Assembly: GCA_021776785.1 (NCBI GenBank)
Contig: JAJFFF010000057.1
Coordinates: forward strand, 1 to 47,968
Length of the DNA stretch: 47,968 bases
Source of the DNA: Planctomycetota bacterium
GTDB lineage: Bacteria; Planctomycetota; PLA2
Reading direction: 5' to 3'
Each line of letters opens with the position of its first letter. Within the stretch, counting starts at the first letter, position 1. The notes below the pieces were generated by a model. That model did no database searches. It had not been told where the DNA came from and was given only the letters and a program-made list of their open reading frames with translations. The translations under genes and the position numbers were made by a program. Positions 32,379 through 41,075 of the stretch are shown one piece after another.

Positions 32379-34757
32379 ATGTTTCGTACAGGCGCGGTCT
32401 GCTTATTGCTCTTTGCAGCTTGTGGAGATCTCACGAGAGTCCCCACCCCTCCCGTCCCGCTCAGCGCTCTCGGCGCGGCGCCTGAAGCGTCGGCGGACAC
32501 GGTATTGACGTCGTCCCCGTCGGCGGTGCACGTCCTGCGTGCCATCCCGCCTAAGGCGTTGGCGACCGTCCACTTGCCCGACATCTCGGGCATGGTGACG
32601 AGGTTTAAGAAGACCGGCTTGTACCGGTTGCTCACAGCGCCCGCACTCAAGGAGCTCGGCCTCGACTTCAACGCGAGCATGGCGACGTTGTCCGCGCAGA
32701 TGGGAAACAACCCGCAAGCGAAGCGTGTGCTCAAAGCGTTTGGCGGCGAGTTCGTTTTTTCGCTCATCGATATGCAGTTCGTGAAGGGCCAGACGCCCGA
32801 CGTACGGTGCATCGCGGCCATGTCGGTGCGAGGGGCCGAGACCGAGATGGAGCAGCTCGCGAAGTTCCTCGCGAACGCGGCCGCCCAGCAGCGCGGCATC
32901 AAGGTAGAGATGGGGTCGGTTGAGGGGACGCCGTTCTCGCGCGTCGTCATCAAAGAGCCGACAGCAATCGAGATTGAGTTTGCGATCCACGGGGACGCCC
33001 TGCTCATCGGCGTGGGCCGCGAAACGGTCACGCAAGCGATCACACGCCTTGCCACGCCGGACCAACGCACGATTCTAGAAAACCCGTCGTTCCAGGCGGT
33101 CATGAAGCGCTGCGGCGATCCGCGCGACGCGATGCGCGTTCACGTCGACATCGGGTTGGCGTGGGAGCGGTTCGGCCACTACGTGCCGAAAGACGCAAAG
33201 CGAATCATCGAGTCGTTCGGGTTCGACAAGATCCGCTCGCTCGGCGCATCGGTTCGCTTCGAGGGCGAAGACATCATCACGTCGTCGCTTCTCGATTCGC
33301 CCGGTGGCAAAGACTTCGCGACGAAGCTTTTGTCGGAGCACCCGGTCGATCGCGGCTTCCTGACGCGTATTCCGGCTGACGCGAAGTCGTTTTCACTGTT
33401 CGCCGTGGACGGGATGCGCTTGCTGGATAAGCTCCGCGAAGCGCTGAACAAAAAGGAAATCAAAGCGCTGGAGGACGGCCTCGCGTCCATGCGTAAAGAG
33501 GGGGTGGACCTAGAGCGCGACGTGTTTCGCGTGTTTGGTCCGCGTGCGGCGCTTGTGACGTTGCCGCTGAACGCGCGCCCCGTCGATCCGATGGAAATGA
33601 TCTGGGGTCAGCTGTTAGGCAGCGCCTTGGTCGTAGAAATTCAGGACTCCGTGCGCGCGGGCGCCGTGCTGTCGCGCCTGCCCGACGAAATCGCCGGGAC
33701 GCAACGCCGCGACGTTCGCATCGACGGCGCGCGCGTCGTGGCCTACGACGTCAAGGCCGCGGATGTGCCGATGGACATCTCCATCTGTTACGCGGTGCGC
33801 GATGGCTACTTCTATCTCACAGCCACACAGGACGCGATGCGCCGCCTGCTGAAGCCGCGCTCACCGGAAACCGCGAAGCGCTACGAGGACGAGCTCAAGG
33901 ACGTCCCGACGCCGGCGGCCGTGATCAGCTACGACGCGAACCGCGACGGGCTAGGTCTCATGCTGCAGTCGTTCATGATGGGCATGTCGCGCTCGATGAC
34001 GGGCGCCCCCGCCTCGACCGAACAGATCATGAACTTGAAGCTGCCCGACCTCGGGACGACGGTCGCCTACACGGTTGCCGACGAAAACGGGATCTACTCG
34101 GAATCGAAATCACCGACCGGCGGCATCGGAAGCGTTGGCGGCGTCAGCGGTGCTTTGATCATGGCGGCGATCGCCATTCCGAATCTGCACCAGGCACGCT
34201 TGAGCGCCAACCAGTCCGCCGCGATTTCGACCATGCGCAGCCTCCACGTCGCCCAGGAGACGTATCGCGCGGCAGTCACGCGTGACACCGACCGCGACGG
34301 CGAAGGCGAGTACGGGTTCATCAACGACCTGCTCGGCAAGGGACGACCCGGTGAAGGCCGCGTCGCCGGCGCGCGCAAGCTTCTTTCGGCTAACTTTCGC
34401 CGCGAAGGTCGCAACTACGTACGCCAGGGTTACTACTTCCGCGTGTATCTGCCCGCGGACGACGGTTCCCCCATCGGCGGACACGAGAGCTCACGCCGCA
34501 TTCGCCAAGTGGATGGCGACCTTGCTGAGTCCGTCATGGTCGTGGTCGCGTGGCCCGTCAACAGCGGGCGGAGCGGAGGCGCATCGTTCGCCATGGACGC
34601 GGCGGGCGAGCTCTACCAATGTGAGTCCGGCCCGTACGGCGGGGACAACGCGCCCCCGCCCGACGTGATGAGTTCGCAGGAAGACAACCTCGCCTCGACG
34701 CCGCTACGGCGTGGCGCGCCGACGCGCGACGGCCAACGCTGGATCCGCGTTCGATAA
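32379..34757 (+). CDS. Lipoprotein with DUF3352-like region fused to a pilin-like helix
   Basis: A 792-residue lipoprotein (signal MFRTGAVCLLLFAAC, Cys15). Residues 50-570 form a repetitive alpha/beta part resembling DUF3352 (HVLRAIPPKALATVHLPDIS; IPADAKSFSLFAVDGMRLLD). Near residue 588 a hydrophobic helix ALIMAAIAIPNLHQARLSAN is followed by SAAISTMRSLHVAQETYRAA, closely resembling the N-terminal helix of type IV pilins and pseudopilins, but placed internally and without the prepilin peptidase site. The tail carries DTDRDGEGEYGFINDLLGKG and a beta-rich end with YQCESGPYGGDN, as in planctomycete pilin-like proteins. AGGGAAG precedes the ATG. Role unknown; outer envelope assembly is a guess. 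Confidence 0.75.
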   Translation: MFRTGAVCLLLFAACGDLTRVPTPPVPLSALGAAPEASADTVLTSSPSAVHVLRAIPPKALATVHLPDISGMVTRFKKTGLYRLLTAPALKELGLDFNASMATLSAQMGNNPQAKRVLKAFGGEFVFSLIDMQFVKGQTPDVRCIAAMSVRGAETEMEQLAKFLANAAAQQRGIKVEMGSVEGTPFSRVVIKEPTAIEIEFAIHGDALLIGVGRETVTQAITRLATPDQRTILENPSFQAVMKRCGDPRDAMRVHVDIGLAWERFGHYVPKDAKRIIESFGFDKIRSLGASVRFEGEDIITSSLLDSPGGKDFATKLLSEHPVDRGFLTRIPADAKSFSLFAVDGMRLLDKLREALNKKEIKALEDGLASMRKEGVDLERDVFRVFGPRAALVTLPLNARPVDPMEMIWGQLLGSALVVEIQDSVRAGAVLSRLPDEIAGTQRRDVRIDGARVVAYDVKAADVPMDISICYAVRDGYFYLTATQDAMRRLLKPRSPETAKRYEDELKDVPTPAAVISYDANRDGLGLMLQSFMMGMSRSMTGAPASTEQIMNLKLPDLGTTVAYTVADENGIYSESKSPTGGIGSVGGVSGALIMAAIAIPNLHQARLSANQSAAISTMRSLHVAQETYRAAVTRDTDRDGEGEYGFINDLLGKGRPGEGRVAGARKLLSANFRREGRNYVRQGYYFRVYLPADDGSPIGGHESSRRIRQVDGDLAESVMVVVAWPVNSGRSGGASFAMDAAGELYQCESGPYGGDNAPPPDVMSSQEDNLASTPLRRGAPTRDGQRWIRVR

Positions 34758-34772
34758 CCGGGACGCCGATCA

Positions 34773-35387
34773 ATGCGACAATACCCAGCGTCGATGCGTT
34801 GGGTCTGGATCTTTCTCACCACGATCGCGGTCGTGGCGGCCGCGGCGATGCCGTTTCACGCCCCTGTGCGCGCGTGGCTTGAGGAAAGATCCGCGCAAAA
34901 ACCTACGGCCCCGACCGGCCCCCCCGCCGTCACCGCCGAGCGGCAGTACTACGTCTTGCTCGCCATGATCGAAGTCGAACCCAAAGACGCCGACGACGAC
35001 GCATGGGATGCGACCGGCTCCGGCCCCGACCTTTACTACGAGGTGCATTGGCAGGGGCAGCGCATCTTTGAATCCACGACGAAAGAGGACACGCTTGTCG
35101 CCAAATGGTCGAACTCGGCCATCCGCGTGGGCGATCTGTTCGAAGCGGTCTCGATCGACGACAGTATCAAAGCCGCGCGCATCACCGTGCGCGCCAACGC
35201 ACCGATCGAGATCGTCGTCTACGACAAGGACGTCGCATCCGACGACGAGATCGGTCGCTGGAGCGTCGACCCGAGCACGCTACGCGTGACGGATCAGCGC
35301 GTTCTCAAACCCGCTCCGGGAATCGTGTCGGCGGTCATCCGCGTCCTCGCGCTCGACGGCGTGGAGTTCGGCGACATCGTCAAGTGA
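34773..35387 (+). CDS. Membrane-anchored protein with C2-like domain
   Basis: A 204-residue protein with one N-terminal transmembrane helix (WVWIFLTTIAVVAAAAMPF) and a soluble part. ERQYYVLLAMIEVEPKDADD, WDATGSGPDLYYEVHWQGQR and ESTTKEDTLVAKWSNSAIRV resemble a C2-type beta sandwich ('xxPDLYxxV ... DTLxAxW'), with acidic loops that could bind Ca2+. The start could also be the ATG at 34794. It follows the lipoprotein gene by 15 bp and precedes the PqiA-like gene by 19 bp. Confidence 0.62.
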   Translation: MRQYPASMRWVWIFLTTIAVVAAAAMPFHAPVRAWLEERSAQKPTAPTGPPAVTAERQYYVLLAMIEVEPKDADDDAWDATGSGPDLYYEVHWQGQRIFESTTKEDTLVAKWSNSAIRVGDLFEAVSIDDSIKAARITVRANAPIEIVVYDKDVASDDEIGRWSVDPSTLRVTDQRVLKPAPGIVSAVIRVLALDGVEFGDIVK

Positions 35388-35406
35388 GCCCGCGGAGATC
35401 GGGGCG

Positions 35407-35907
35407 ATGACGGGGCTGGGCGCGCTCAACTGGATCAGCCATGCACTTTGCGGGATCGGCCTCGCCGCCCCGTGCATGACGGTCACGCCGCGCCTCGGCG
35501 AGCACAGCGAAATCGGCCGCTGGCTCGGACTGCTCGACGAACCGAAGACGTACTCGATCCTGACCGGCATCGGCAGCTTGCTGGACGGCGACGGCGTGGT
35601 GATCGGCTGTGTGCTCCTCGTGTTCTCGGTACTGTTCCCGATCGCCAAGCTCGCCGCGATCCGGCACTCGCTCGACGCGCTTCGCCGCGGCCGACCGGTG
35701 CGCGCCGGGTGGCTCAACGCGCTCGGCAAGTACTCGATGGTTGACGTCTTCGTGATCGCGCTGATGGTCGTGGTCAGCAAGTCGTTCCCGGGCGGCACCG
35801 ACGTGGACATTTCGTGGGGCGTCTATCCGTTCGCGCTCGCGGCGCTGCTCACGGTCTTGGTGTCGCTGCGCGTGCGCGCACTGGCGCATGCGTCCGACGG
35901 ACGGTAG
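35407..35907 (+). CDS. PqiA-like (paraquat-inducible protein A) single-domain membrane protein
   Basis: A 166-residue polytopic membrane protein with the PqiA-domain hallmark ALGKYSMVDVFVIALMVVVS and an earlier VVIGCVLLVFSVLFPIAKLA. Classical PqiA has two such domains and Cys pairs; here there is one domain and no zinc-ribbon Cys, so it is a minimal family member. In E. coli PqiA works with MCE proteins in lipid transport; no MCE gene is nearby. trpS starts 41 bp downstream on the same strand. Confidence 0.75.
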   Translation: MTGLGALNWISHALCGIGLAAPCMTVTPRLGEHSEIGRWLGLLDEPKTYSILTGIGSLLDGDGVVIGCVLLVFSVLFPIAKLAAIRHSLDALRRGRPVRAGWLNALGKYSMVDVFVIALMVVVSKSFPGGTDVDISWGVYPFALAALLTVLVSLRVRALAHASDGR

Positions 35908-35948
35908 ACCTCTCGGCTACCATCGGGGCCAGTGAGAACGGCAATCCG

Positions 35949-37022
35949 ATGACTGAGCGCAAGCGAATCCTGACCGGCGACCGCCCCACCGGGCGGCTGC
36001 ACCTAGGCCACTACGTCGGCACGCTGCGCAACCGTGCGCGCTTGCAAGAAGAGTACGACACCGTACTCATCATCGCCGATCTCCACATGCTCACGACCAA
36101 GCCGAGCAAAGAGGACATCGACAAAATCGGCGAGAACGCGCGCGGGATGGTGCTGGACTACATCGCGAGCGGCATCGACCCGAACAAGTCCACGATCTAT
36201 CTGCAGTCGGCGATCCCCGAGGTGTTCGAACTCAACACGCTGTTCGGCAACCTGGTGTCGCTCAACCGGTTACTCCGCCTGCCGAGCATCAAGGACATGG
36301 CGCGCGACGCCAACATCCCCGAGGACTCCGTTCCGTTCGGACTGTTCGGCTATCCGGTGTTGCAGGCCGCCGACATCTTGCTGCCGCGCGCGCACCTCGT
36401 GCCCGTCGGCAAGGACAACGAGGCGCATGTCGAAATCACGCGCGAGATCGCGCGCCGGTTCAACAACCTCTACGGCGAAGTGTTTCCGGTGCCGGACGTG
36501 TTGCTGGGCGAAGTACCGACGCTGGTTGGAACCGACGGCAAGGGCAAGATGTCGAAATCGGCGGGCAACGCGATCATGTTGTCCGACGACGAGAAGACCG
36601 TCGCGAAAAAGATCCGGTCGATGTACACCGACGCCAAACGCGTCACGGCGGACGTGCCCGGCACCGTCGAGGGCAATCCGGTGTTTGACTACCACGACGC
36701 ATTCAACGACGACCGCGCGACCGTCGAGGATCTAAAGACGCGCTATCGCGCCGGCAAGGTCGGCGACGCGGAAGTCAAAGACGAACTGCGCCAAGCGATG
36801 GAGCGATTCATGGCGCCGATTCGCGAGCGACTGCGTGCCGCCGAAGAGGACACCGGCAAGATCGACGAGATCATTCTCGAAGGCACCGAGCGGATGCGCG
36901 AGCTCGCGCGGGAGACCATGCGCGAGGTCAAGCGCGCCACCGGACTCGGTGGCGCGATGAAGCGGATGCGACGCGCCGCCGAGCGACGCGCCAAGAAGCG
37001 ATCGAAGTCAGCCGGCGAGTAA
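35949..37022 (+). CDS. trpS: Tryptophanyl-tRNA synthetase
   Basis: A 357-residue class I synthetase charging tRNA-Trp. The ATP-binding HIGH-like motif is PTGRLHLGHYVG and the KMSKS loop is GKGKMSKSAGN; LPSIKDMARD, VGKDNEAHVEITREIARRFN and FGYPVLQAADILLPRAHLVP are typical of the bacterial type. A Lys/Arg-rich tail of about 30 residues (MKRMRRAAERRAKKRSKS) extends past the usual end and may bind RNA. The ATG at 35949 is chosen; the longer frame is a shadow of the PqiA-like gene. GAGAACGG upstream can act as ribosome binding site. Confidence 0.95.
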   Translation: MTERKRILTGDRPTGRLHLGHYVGTLRNRARLQEEYDTVLIIADLHMLTTKPSKEDIDKIGENARGMVLDYIASGIDPNKSTIYLQSAIPEVFELNTLFGNLVSLNRLLRLPSIKDMARDANIPEDSVPFGLFGYPVLQAADILLPRAHLVPVGKDNEAHVEITREIARRFNNLYGEVFPVPDVLLGEVPTLVGTDGKGKMSKSAGNAIMLSDDEKTVAKKIRSMYTDAKRVTADVPGTVEGNPVFDYHDAFNDDRATVEDLKTRYRAGKVGDAEVKDELRQAMERFMAPIRERLRAAEEDTGKIDEIILEGTERMRELARETMREVKRATGLGGAMKRMRRAAERRAKKRSKSAGE

Positions 37023-37259
37023 ATCGCCGTGGTGGTCGTGGCCCATCGGACTCGTTTCCGACTTCGCCTGCTCGAACTCCTCGCGCAGTTCCAAGCGACG
37101 TCCGCACGTGACGCAGTAAAAAAACGTGCGCTCCCGCATCTTGACGCAGAGGTGGCGGGTGGTCCGACGACAGTGCTGACTCGAGCAGTAGTAGCTGTTG
37201 CATGACATGGTGTAACTCCCGGTTGGCGCGAACTCGCGTCCCTTATCCGTATCGGACAT
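37008..37259 (-). CDS. Small Cys-rich protein, probable zinc ribbon
   Basis: An 83-residue protein. Six Cys lie in MSCNSYYCSSQHCRRTTRHL plus CVKMRERTFFYCVTCGRRLE, enough for one or two zinc sites, the last being a clear C-x2-C ribbon. The tail is His/Asp-rich (MGHDHHGD). The gene overlaps the 3' end of trpS by 15 bp (convergent). Family unknown, although the FFYCVTCGRR end recalls TFIIS-like ribbons. An internal ATG (MSCNSYYC) may be the real start. Confidence 0.6.
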   Translation of the reverse strand: MSDTDKGREFAPTGSYTMSCNSYYCSSQHCRRTTRHLCVKMRERTFFYCVTCGRRLELREEFEQAKSETSPMGHDHHGDLLAG

Positions 37260-37299
37260 CGGTGCGCGAAGTCTTGATCGGCTCAGCCGATCGACGTAG

Positions 37300-37968
37300 C
37301 TACATCGAATGGCGTGCCGAATGACGCATGCGCGCCTGCGGAGAGGGGTAAAGAACGCTCTCGCGCCCCCCCATTCTATCCGCGTTTTCCGCTAGCGTGC
37401 GGACGTAGCCGGGATCGCGCCGCGCTGCGAACGCATCGGCGCGCAATTCCGTCCAGCGCGCGAGCGGCACAGAAGCGACGTAAAAAGGAAACAGAATGAC
37501 TCCAAAAAAGGGCGCTCTGGTGATCACCGGCGCCAGCCAGCGCGCCACGCCGTCGGTCCAAGGCTCCCAAAAAAGATCGCCCAAAACGTGATGCGCGACC
37601 TCGTGCGCGATGATCGGACCGAGATCTTTCCGCGCGACTTCGACTCCCAAAATAAGTCCGTAACTTCGTCCGTGACGCACCGCCCCCGCGGTCCAACCGT
37701 CGCACGCGCCGACCCAACGCGGGGCGGGAACGCCGAGGCGCTTACACGTACGCGCCACCAAGTCGTTGACATCTGGCGCGGCCTGAAAATGTCGCGGCAC
37801 GCGGCGGCACAGCCAAAGCATCAACAAAAAAAATAGGGTCGCGGTTACGACACCGACAGCGAGCTGTCCGCTCAACCACCAAGGGAGCGCGAGCACAACG
37901 AGCAGGTTGCACGCCAAGCTGGCCATGCGAAGCGCCCACGTCTTGATCAACGCGTACGCGCCCTTCAC
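37300..37968 (-). CDS. M48 (HtpX-like) membrane metalloprotease
   Basis: A 222-residue protein with two transmembrane helices near the N-terminus and HEVAHHVLGDLF (HEVAH at residues 122-126), followed about 55 residues later by TELRADAFAARRDPGYV, whose Glu is the third zinc ligand. The order and the RADAFA box are those of M48/HtpX-type proteases that degrade misfolded membrane proteins. A GTG start overlaps the pcm stop (GTGA), so it is the second gene of a pcm operon. Confidence 0.85.
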   Translation of the reverse strand: MKGAYALIKTWALRMASLACNLLVVLALPWWLSGQLAVGVVTATLFFLLMLWLCRRVPRHFQAAPDVNDLVARTCKRLGVPAPRWVGACDGWTAGAVRHGRSYGLILGVEVARKDLGPIIAHEVAHHVLGDLFWEPWTDGVARWLAPVITRAPFFGVILFPFYVASVPLARWTELRADAFAARRDPGYVRTLAENADRMGGRESVLYPSPQARMRHSARHSM

Positions 37969-38627
37969 GCCGAAGCGGAATCGTCCTCGGCGCCGACCAT
38001 CGGTACGAACCGCACGCCGGCGCCGCGCGTTCGCGAAACCTGATCGCCTTCGCGACGGTACGTCTCGAGGAACTGGCGCGACTCGCCGACCGGCGCCACC
38101 AACCGTCCACCCGGCGCGAGCTGATCGAACAGCGCGGCGGGCACTTCGTGCGCCGGGGCAGCCGTCACGACAATCGCATCGAACGGCGCGGCTTCGGGCC
38201 AGCCCGCGCGACCGTCACCCAATCGAACCGTGACGTTGCGATAGCACAGACGCTTCAGGCGCTCGGCCGCAAGCCGCACGAGCGGCTCGTGAATTTCAAT
38301 CGTGTACACCTGCTCCACGATTTCGGCAAGGACCGCGGCTTGGTACCCAGACCCCGTGCCGACCTCGAGCACACGGCACGACGGCGTGAGCTCGCAGAGC
38401 TCGGTCATGTGCGCGACCACGTAGGGCTGGCTGATCGTGCTGCCATGCCCCAGAGTCAGGGCGTGGTCCTCGTAGGCGCTCTCGTAGAGGTCTTTTTGAA
38501 CGAACTCGTGGCGCGGGACCGTACGCATGGCCATGAGCACCGTGGGATCGGAGACCCCCCGCGCCTCCACTTGGGAGCGCACCATCGCCAGGCGTCGTTC
38601 GCGGTCGTCCACCCCCCTATTATCCAT
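37965..38627 (-). CDS. pcm: Protein-L-isoaspartate O-methyltransferase
   Basis: A 220-residue PCMT repairing isoaspartyl residues with SAM. Typical segments are MRTVPRHEFVQKDLYESAYE, LGHGSTISQPYVVAHMTELC, CRVLEVGTGSGYQAAVLAEI (SAM binding) and FDAIVVTAAPAHEVPAALFD. Start ATG at 38627 with GAGAAGGG upstream. It overlaps the M48 gene downstream and is divergent from the glycosyltransferase gene with only 23 bp between start codons. Confidence 0.93.
   Translation of the reverse strand: MDNRGVDDRERRLAMVRSQVEARGVSDPTVLMAMRTVPRHEFVQKDLYESAYEDHALTLGHGSTISQPYVVAHMTELCELTPSCRVLEVGTGSGYQAAVLAEIVEQVYTIEIHEPLVRLAAERLKRLCYRNVTVRLGDGRAGWPEAAPFDAIVVTAAPAHEVPAALFDQLAPGGRLVAPVGESRQFLETYRREGDQVSRTRGAGVRFVPMVGAEDDSASA
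38618..38623 (+). promoter_or_regulatory. -10-like hexamer for the glycosyltransferase gene inside pcm
   Basis: TATTAT lies within the first codons of pcm (opposite strand), 27 bases before the GTG of the glycosyltransferase gene. Five of six positions match. It would give a leader of about 20 nt. Confidence 0.35.
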
Positions 38628-38650
38628 GCCCTTCTCACGAACGCGTCTCC

Positions 38651-39814
38651 GTGAATAATCAGCGCGTGCCGTATGTCGTCTGGATCGTCTCGATTGTCGC
38701 TGCCGGCGCGGCACTCCGGTACGCGCTGGGGCTGGTCGCGATCGTCTCCTGGGCGCGCCGCGGGCGGCTGGATCGCCTGACAAACGGCGACCTGCCCCCG
38801 ATCAGCCTGGTGAAGCCGCTGTACGGAGCCGCGCCAGGCCTGGAAGCCAACCTCGAAGCGACCCTGCGACAAAACTACCCGGAGTTTGAGGTTTTGTTTG
38901 CGTACGAACGCCCCGACGACCCAGCACTCCCACCCGCGCGCGCCGCCGTCGCCGCCGTGCAGGCTACGACGCAAGCCGGCAGCGATATCGCGATCACGTG
39001 GGTCAACGAACGCACGGACGCGACCAACCCCAAGGTCGCCGTCTTAGTCCCCGCCGTCGCGCGCGCAAGCTACGACATCGTGGTGGCGGCCGACGACGAC
39101 GTGCGGCCCGATCCGCTTTACTTGCGCGACATCGCGGCCGCGCTGGAAAACGCGGACGCGGTTTCGATGGCGCCGGTCTTGGTCGGCACCAAGACGTGGC
39201 CCACGCGCCTCGCCGCGCTCGCCGTCAACACGGACGGGCTTTCGAGCATCGTGCTCGCGCGCGGACGCGCCGTGACCGGCTCGACGATCGGCCTCACACG
39301 CACAGCGCTCGAAAAGAGCGGCGGCTGGGCCACGGTCGCGCAACACATCGCGGACGACTATTCGTTCGGCCAAGTTCTGCACCGCGCGGGATGTCGTGTC
39401 GCTCTGGCGCGCCGCCCCGCCCGGCTGGACTCCCCCGGAGGAACGCTCGGTGAAACCGCGTCTTGGATGCTGCGCTGGGCGCGCACCGTCAAGAGCGCGG
39501 CGCCGCTTTGGTTTTTTACGGCCGCGTTGTTTTCGGTGAGCCCCTTGGTGCTGCTCGTCTTGGGTTGTCTCACCCCGTTTAAGGCCGTCGCGTTCACGCT
39601 GCTGGCGACGATTACGTTGCTCCGCGCCGCGATCGCGTTCGTCGTCGAGATCCGGTTTTGCCGCGACACGACGATGGCGCGCGCGATCCCGCTGCTCCCG
39701 CTCCTCTGGTTTGTCGAGCCGTGGGGCCTTTTCCGCGCCCTGCTGGGGAATACGGTGGTTTGGCGCGGAAGACGCTACCGCCTGCGCCAAGGCCGCGCCG
39801 AACCCGTGACCTAG
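38651..39814 (+). CDS. GT2/GT21-type membrane glycosyltransferase (ceramide glucosyltransferase/HpnI-like)
   Basis: A 387-residue glycosyltransferase with one N-terminal helix (WIVSIVAAGAALRYALGLVA), a GT-A domain and C-terminal membrane helices (PLWFFTAALFSVSPLVLLVL and later). The GT21 signature sequence is present: ISLVKPLYGAAPGLEANLEA, VNERTDATNPKVAVLV, VVAADDDVRPDPLYL, and the MLRWARTVKSAA version of QxxRW. GT21 proteins glycosylate ceramide or, as HpnI, add N-acetylglucosamine to bacteriohopanetetrol. No hopanoid or ceramide genes are in the window, so acceptor and sugar are unknown. Start GTG at 38651. Confidence 0.85.
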   Translation: MNNQRVPYVVWIVSIVAAGAALRYALGLVAIVSWARRGRLDRLTNGDLPPISLVKPLYGAAPGLEANLEATLRQNYPEFEVLFAYERPDDPALPPARAAVAAVQATTQAGSDIAITWVNERTDATNPKVAVLVPAVARASYDIVVAADDDVRPDPLYLRDIAAALENADAVSMAPVLVGTKTWPTRLAALAVNTDGLSSIVLARGRAVTGSTIGLTRTALEKSGGWATVAQHIADDYSFGQVLHRAGCRVALARRPARLDSPGGTLGETASWMLRWARTVKSAAPLWFFTAALFSVSPLVLLVLGCLTPFKAVAFTLLATITLLRAAIAFVVEIRFCRDTTMARAIPLLPLLWFVEPWGLFRALLGNTVVWRGRRYRLRQGRAEPVT

Positions 39815-39842
39815 CCCAGGAGTTGGGCTACTCTCCGGAGCT

Positions 39843-40880
39843 ATGAGCGACCTGCATCGCCGCTACGAGTCCTACCTCCGGTTGGATCGCATCTTGAATG
39901 CGCAGCTTCCGCCGGATAAGGACATGAAGGACCGCCCGCTCGCGCACCACGACGAGATGCTGTTCATCGTCGTGCACCAAGCGTACGAGTTGTGGTTTAA
40001 GCAGTTGCTCCACGAGGTCGGTCTCGCGCGGGATCTGTTGGGCGCCGACTTGGTTCCCGAAACAAACATCCCCCGCGTCTGCAAGTCGCTGCGTCGCGTC
40101 CACGAAATCGAAAAGGTCATGATCGCGCAGCTCGCCGTTCTGGAGACGATGAGCCCCGGCGATTTCTTAGCGTTTCGCGACGAACTCGGCAACGCGTCCG
40201 GTTTTCAGTCGGCGCAGTTTCGCGAGTTGGAAATCTTGGCGGGGTTGCCGGACGAAAAACGGTACGCGTACCAGGGCCAGTCGTTTGAACGCCGCTTCCC
40301 CGAGAAAACGGTCGCGCGCTTTCGAGCGCTGCGCGCCCAACCCAACCTCCGCGAAGTGCTTTCGCAATGGATGGAACGCACACCGATCGAGGACGGGTGG
40401 ATCGAAGCTTACCTCGCGTCATTTGACAAGTATGTCGACGAGCAGATTCTCCTGCAGGACCAAAACGACGAGCTTTCGGAGAAAGAGCGCGCCGGGACTC
40501 GGCAGCGTTTTGAAGCGTACCGCGGGTCGTGCCGCGAATTCTTGAGCGGCGACGGTGCTGCCGCGCACGCCGCGTGTTTGTTCGTCACGGCGCATCGACA
40601 CCTCCCGCTGCTTCACTGGCCCAACCGCCTGCTCGACTCGTTGCTCGAGTTCGAGGAGCTCTGGCGCATGTGGCGCTTCCGCCACGCCCGCATGGTCGAA
40701 CGCATGATCGGGTTGCGCATGGGCACGGGCGGTTCCAGCGGAGTCGAGTACTTAGACGCCACCGCCGGCGACCGCTACCGCATCTTCACACCGATCCTGC
40801 GCGCGCGTTCTTACCTCCTCCCGCCGCGACTCCTCCCCAAACTCAGCGATCCAGACCGCTACGGCTTCGCGATCGAATGA
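39843..40880 (+). CDS. kynA: Tryptophan 2,3-dioxygenase
   Basis: A 345-residue heme dioxygenase opening tryptophan to N-formylkynurenine. Family residues are visible in ILNAQLPPDKDMKDRPLAHH, DEMLFIVVHQAYELWFKQLL (substrate-pocket residues), ASGFQSAQFRELEILAG, FRHARMVERMIGLRMGTG (heme-ligand His region) and GTGGSSGVEYLDAT. GGAG lies five bases before the ATG. No kynureninase or formamidase gene is nearby. It lies 28 bp downstream of the glycosyltransferase gene, without evident functional link. Confidence 0.93.
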   Translation: MSDLHRRYESYLRLDRILNAQLPPDKDMKDRPLAHHDEMLFIVVHQAYELWFKQLLHEVGLARDLLGADLVPETNIPRVCKSLRRVHEIEKVMIAQLAVLETMSPGDFLAFRDELGNASGFQSAQFRELEILAGLPDEKRYAYQGQSFERRFPEKTVARFRALRAQPNLREVLSQWMERTPIEDGWIEAYLASFDKYVDEQILLQDQNDELSEKERAGTRQRFEAYRGSCREFLSGDGAAAHAACLFVTAHRHLPLLHWPNRLLDSLLEFEELWRMWRFRHARMVERMIGLRMGTGGSSGVEYLDATAGDRYRIFTPILRARSYLLPPRLLPKLSDPDRYGFAIE

Positions 40881-40940
40881 CGGTCACCTTCGAGCCCCGA
40901 TCCGGGCGCCCACGGAAGGATTATCAGACATCAGTCATGA

Positions 40941-41073
40941 GGTCCGCCTCAGAATCGAACGATTCCTTCAGATCGGACCGCTAGGTTGCCGATGCCCTAA
41001 CAAGCAGGTGGCACCTCCCGATGGGGAAGGATCCCCTCTGTTCAAGGTGCTCCTGTGCGGGAGTTAAGAGGAG
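40941..41073 (+). promoter_or_regulatory. Structured 5' leader with three successive hairpins
   Basis: Hairpin 1: GGTCCG (40941-40946) with CGGACC (40974-40979), enclosing GAATCG/CGATTC. Hairpin 2: GCACCT (41011-41016) with AGGTGC (41045-41050), enclosing GGGGA/TCCCC with loop AGGA. Hairpin 3: CTCC (41050-41053) with GGAG (41060-41063). The ribosome binding site AAGAGGAG follows at once, before the ATG at 41076. No known riboswitch class is recognised. Confidence 0.45.
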
Positions 41074-41075
41074 AC

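Noticed and set aside
40941..40979. tRNA-like stem with a T-arm-like GAATCGAACGATTC
   Set aside because: Too short for a tRNA and lacks anticodon and D arms.
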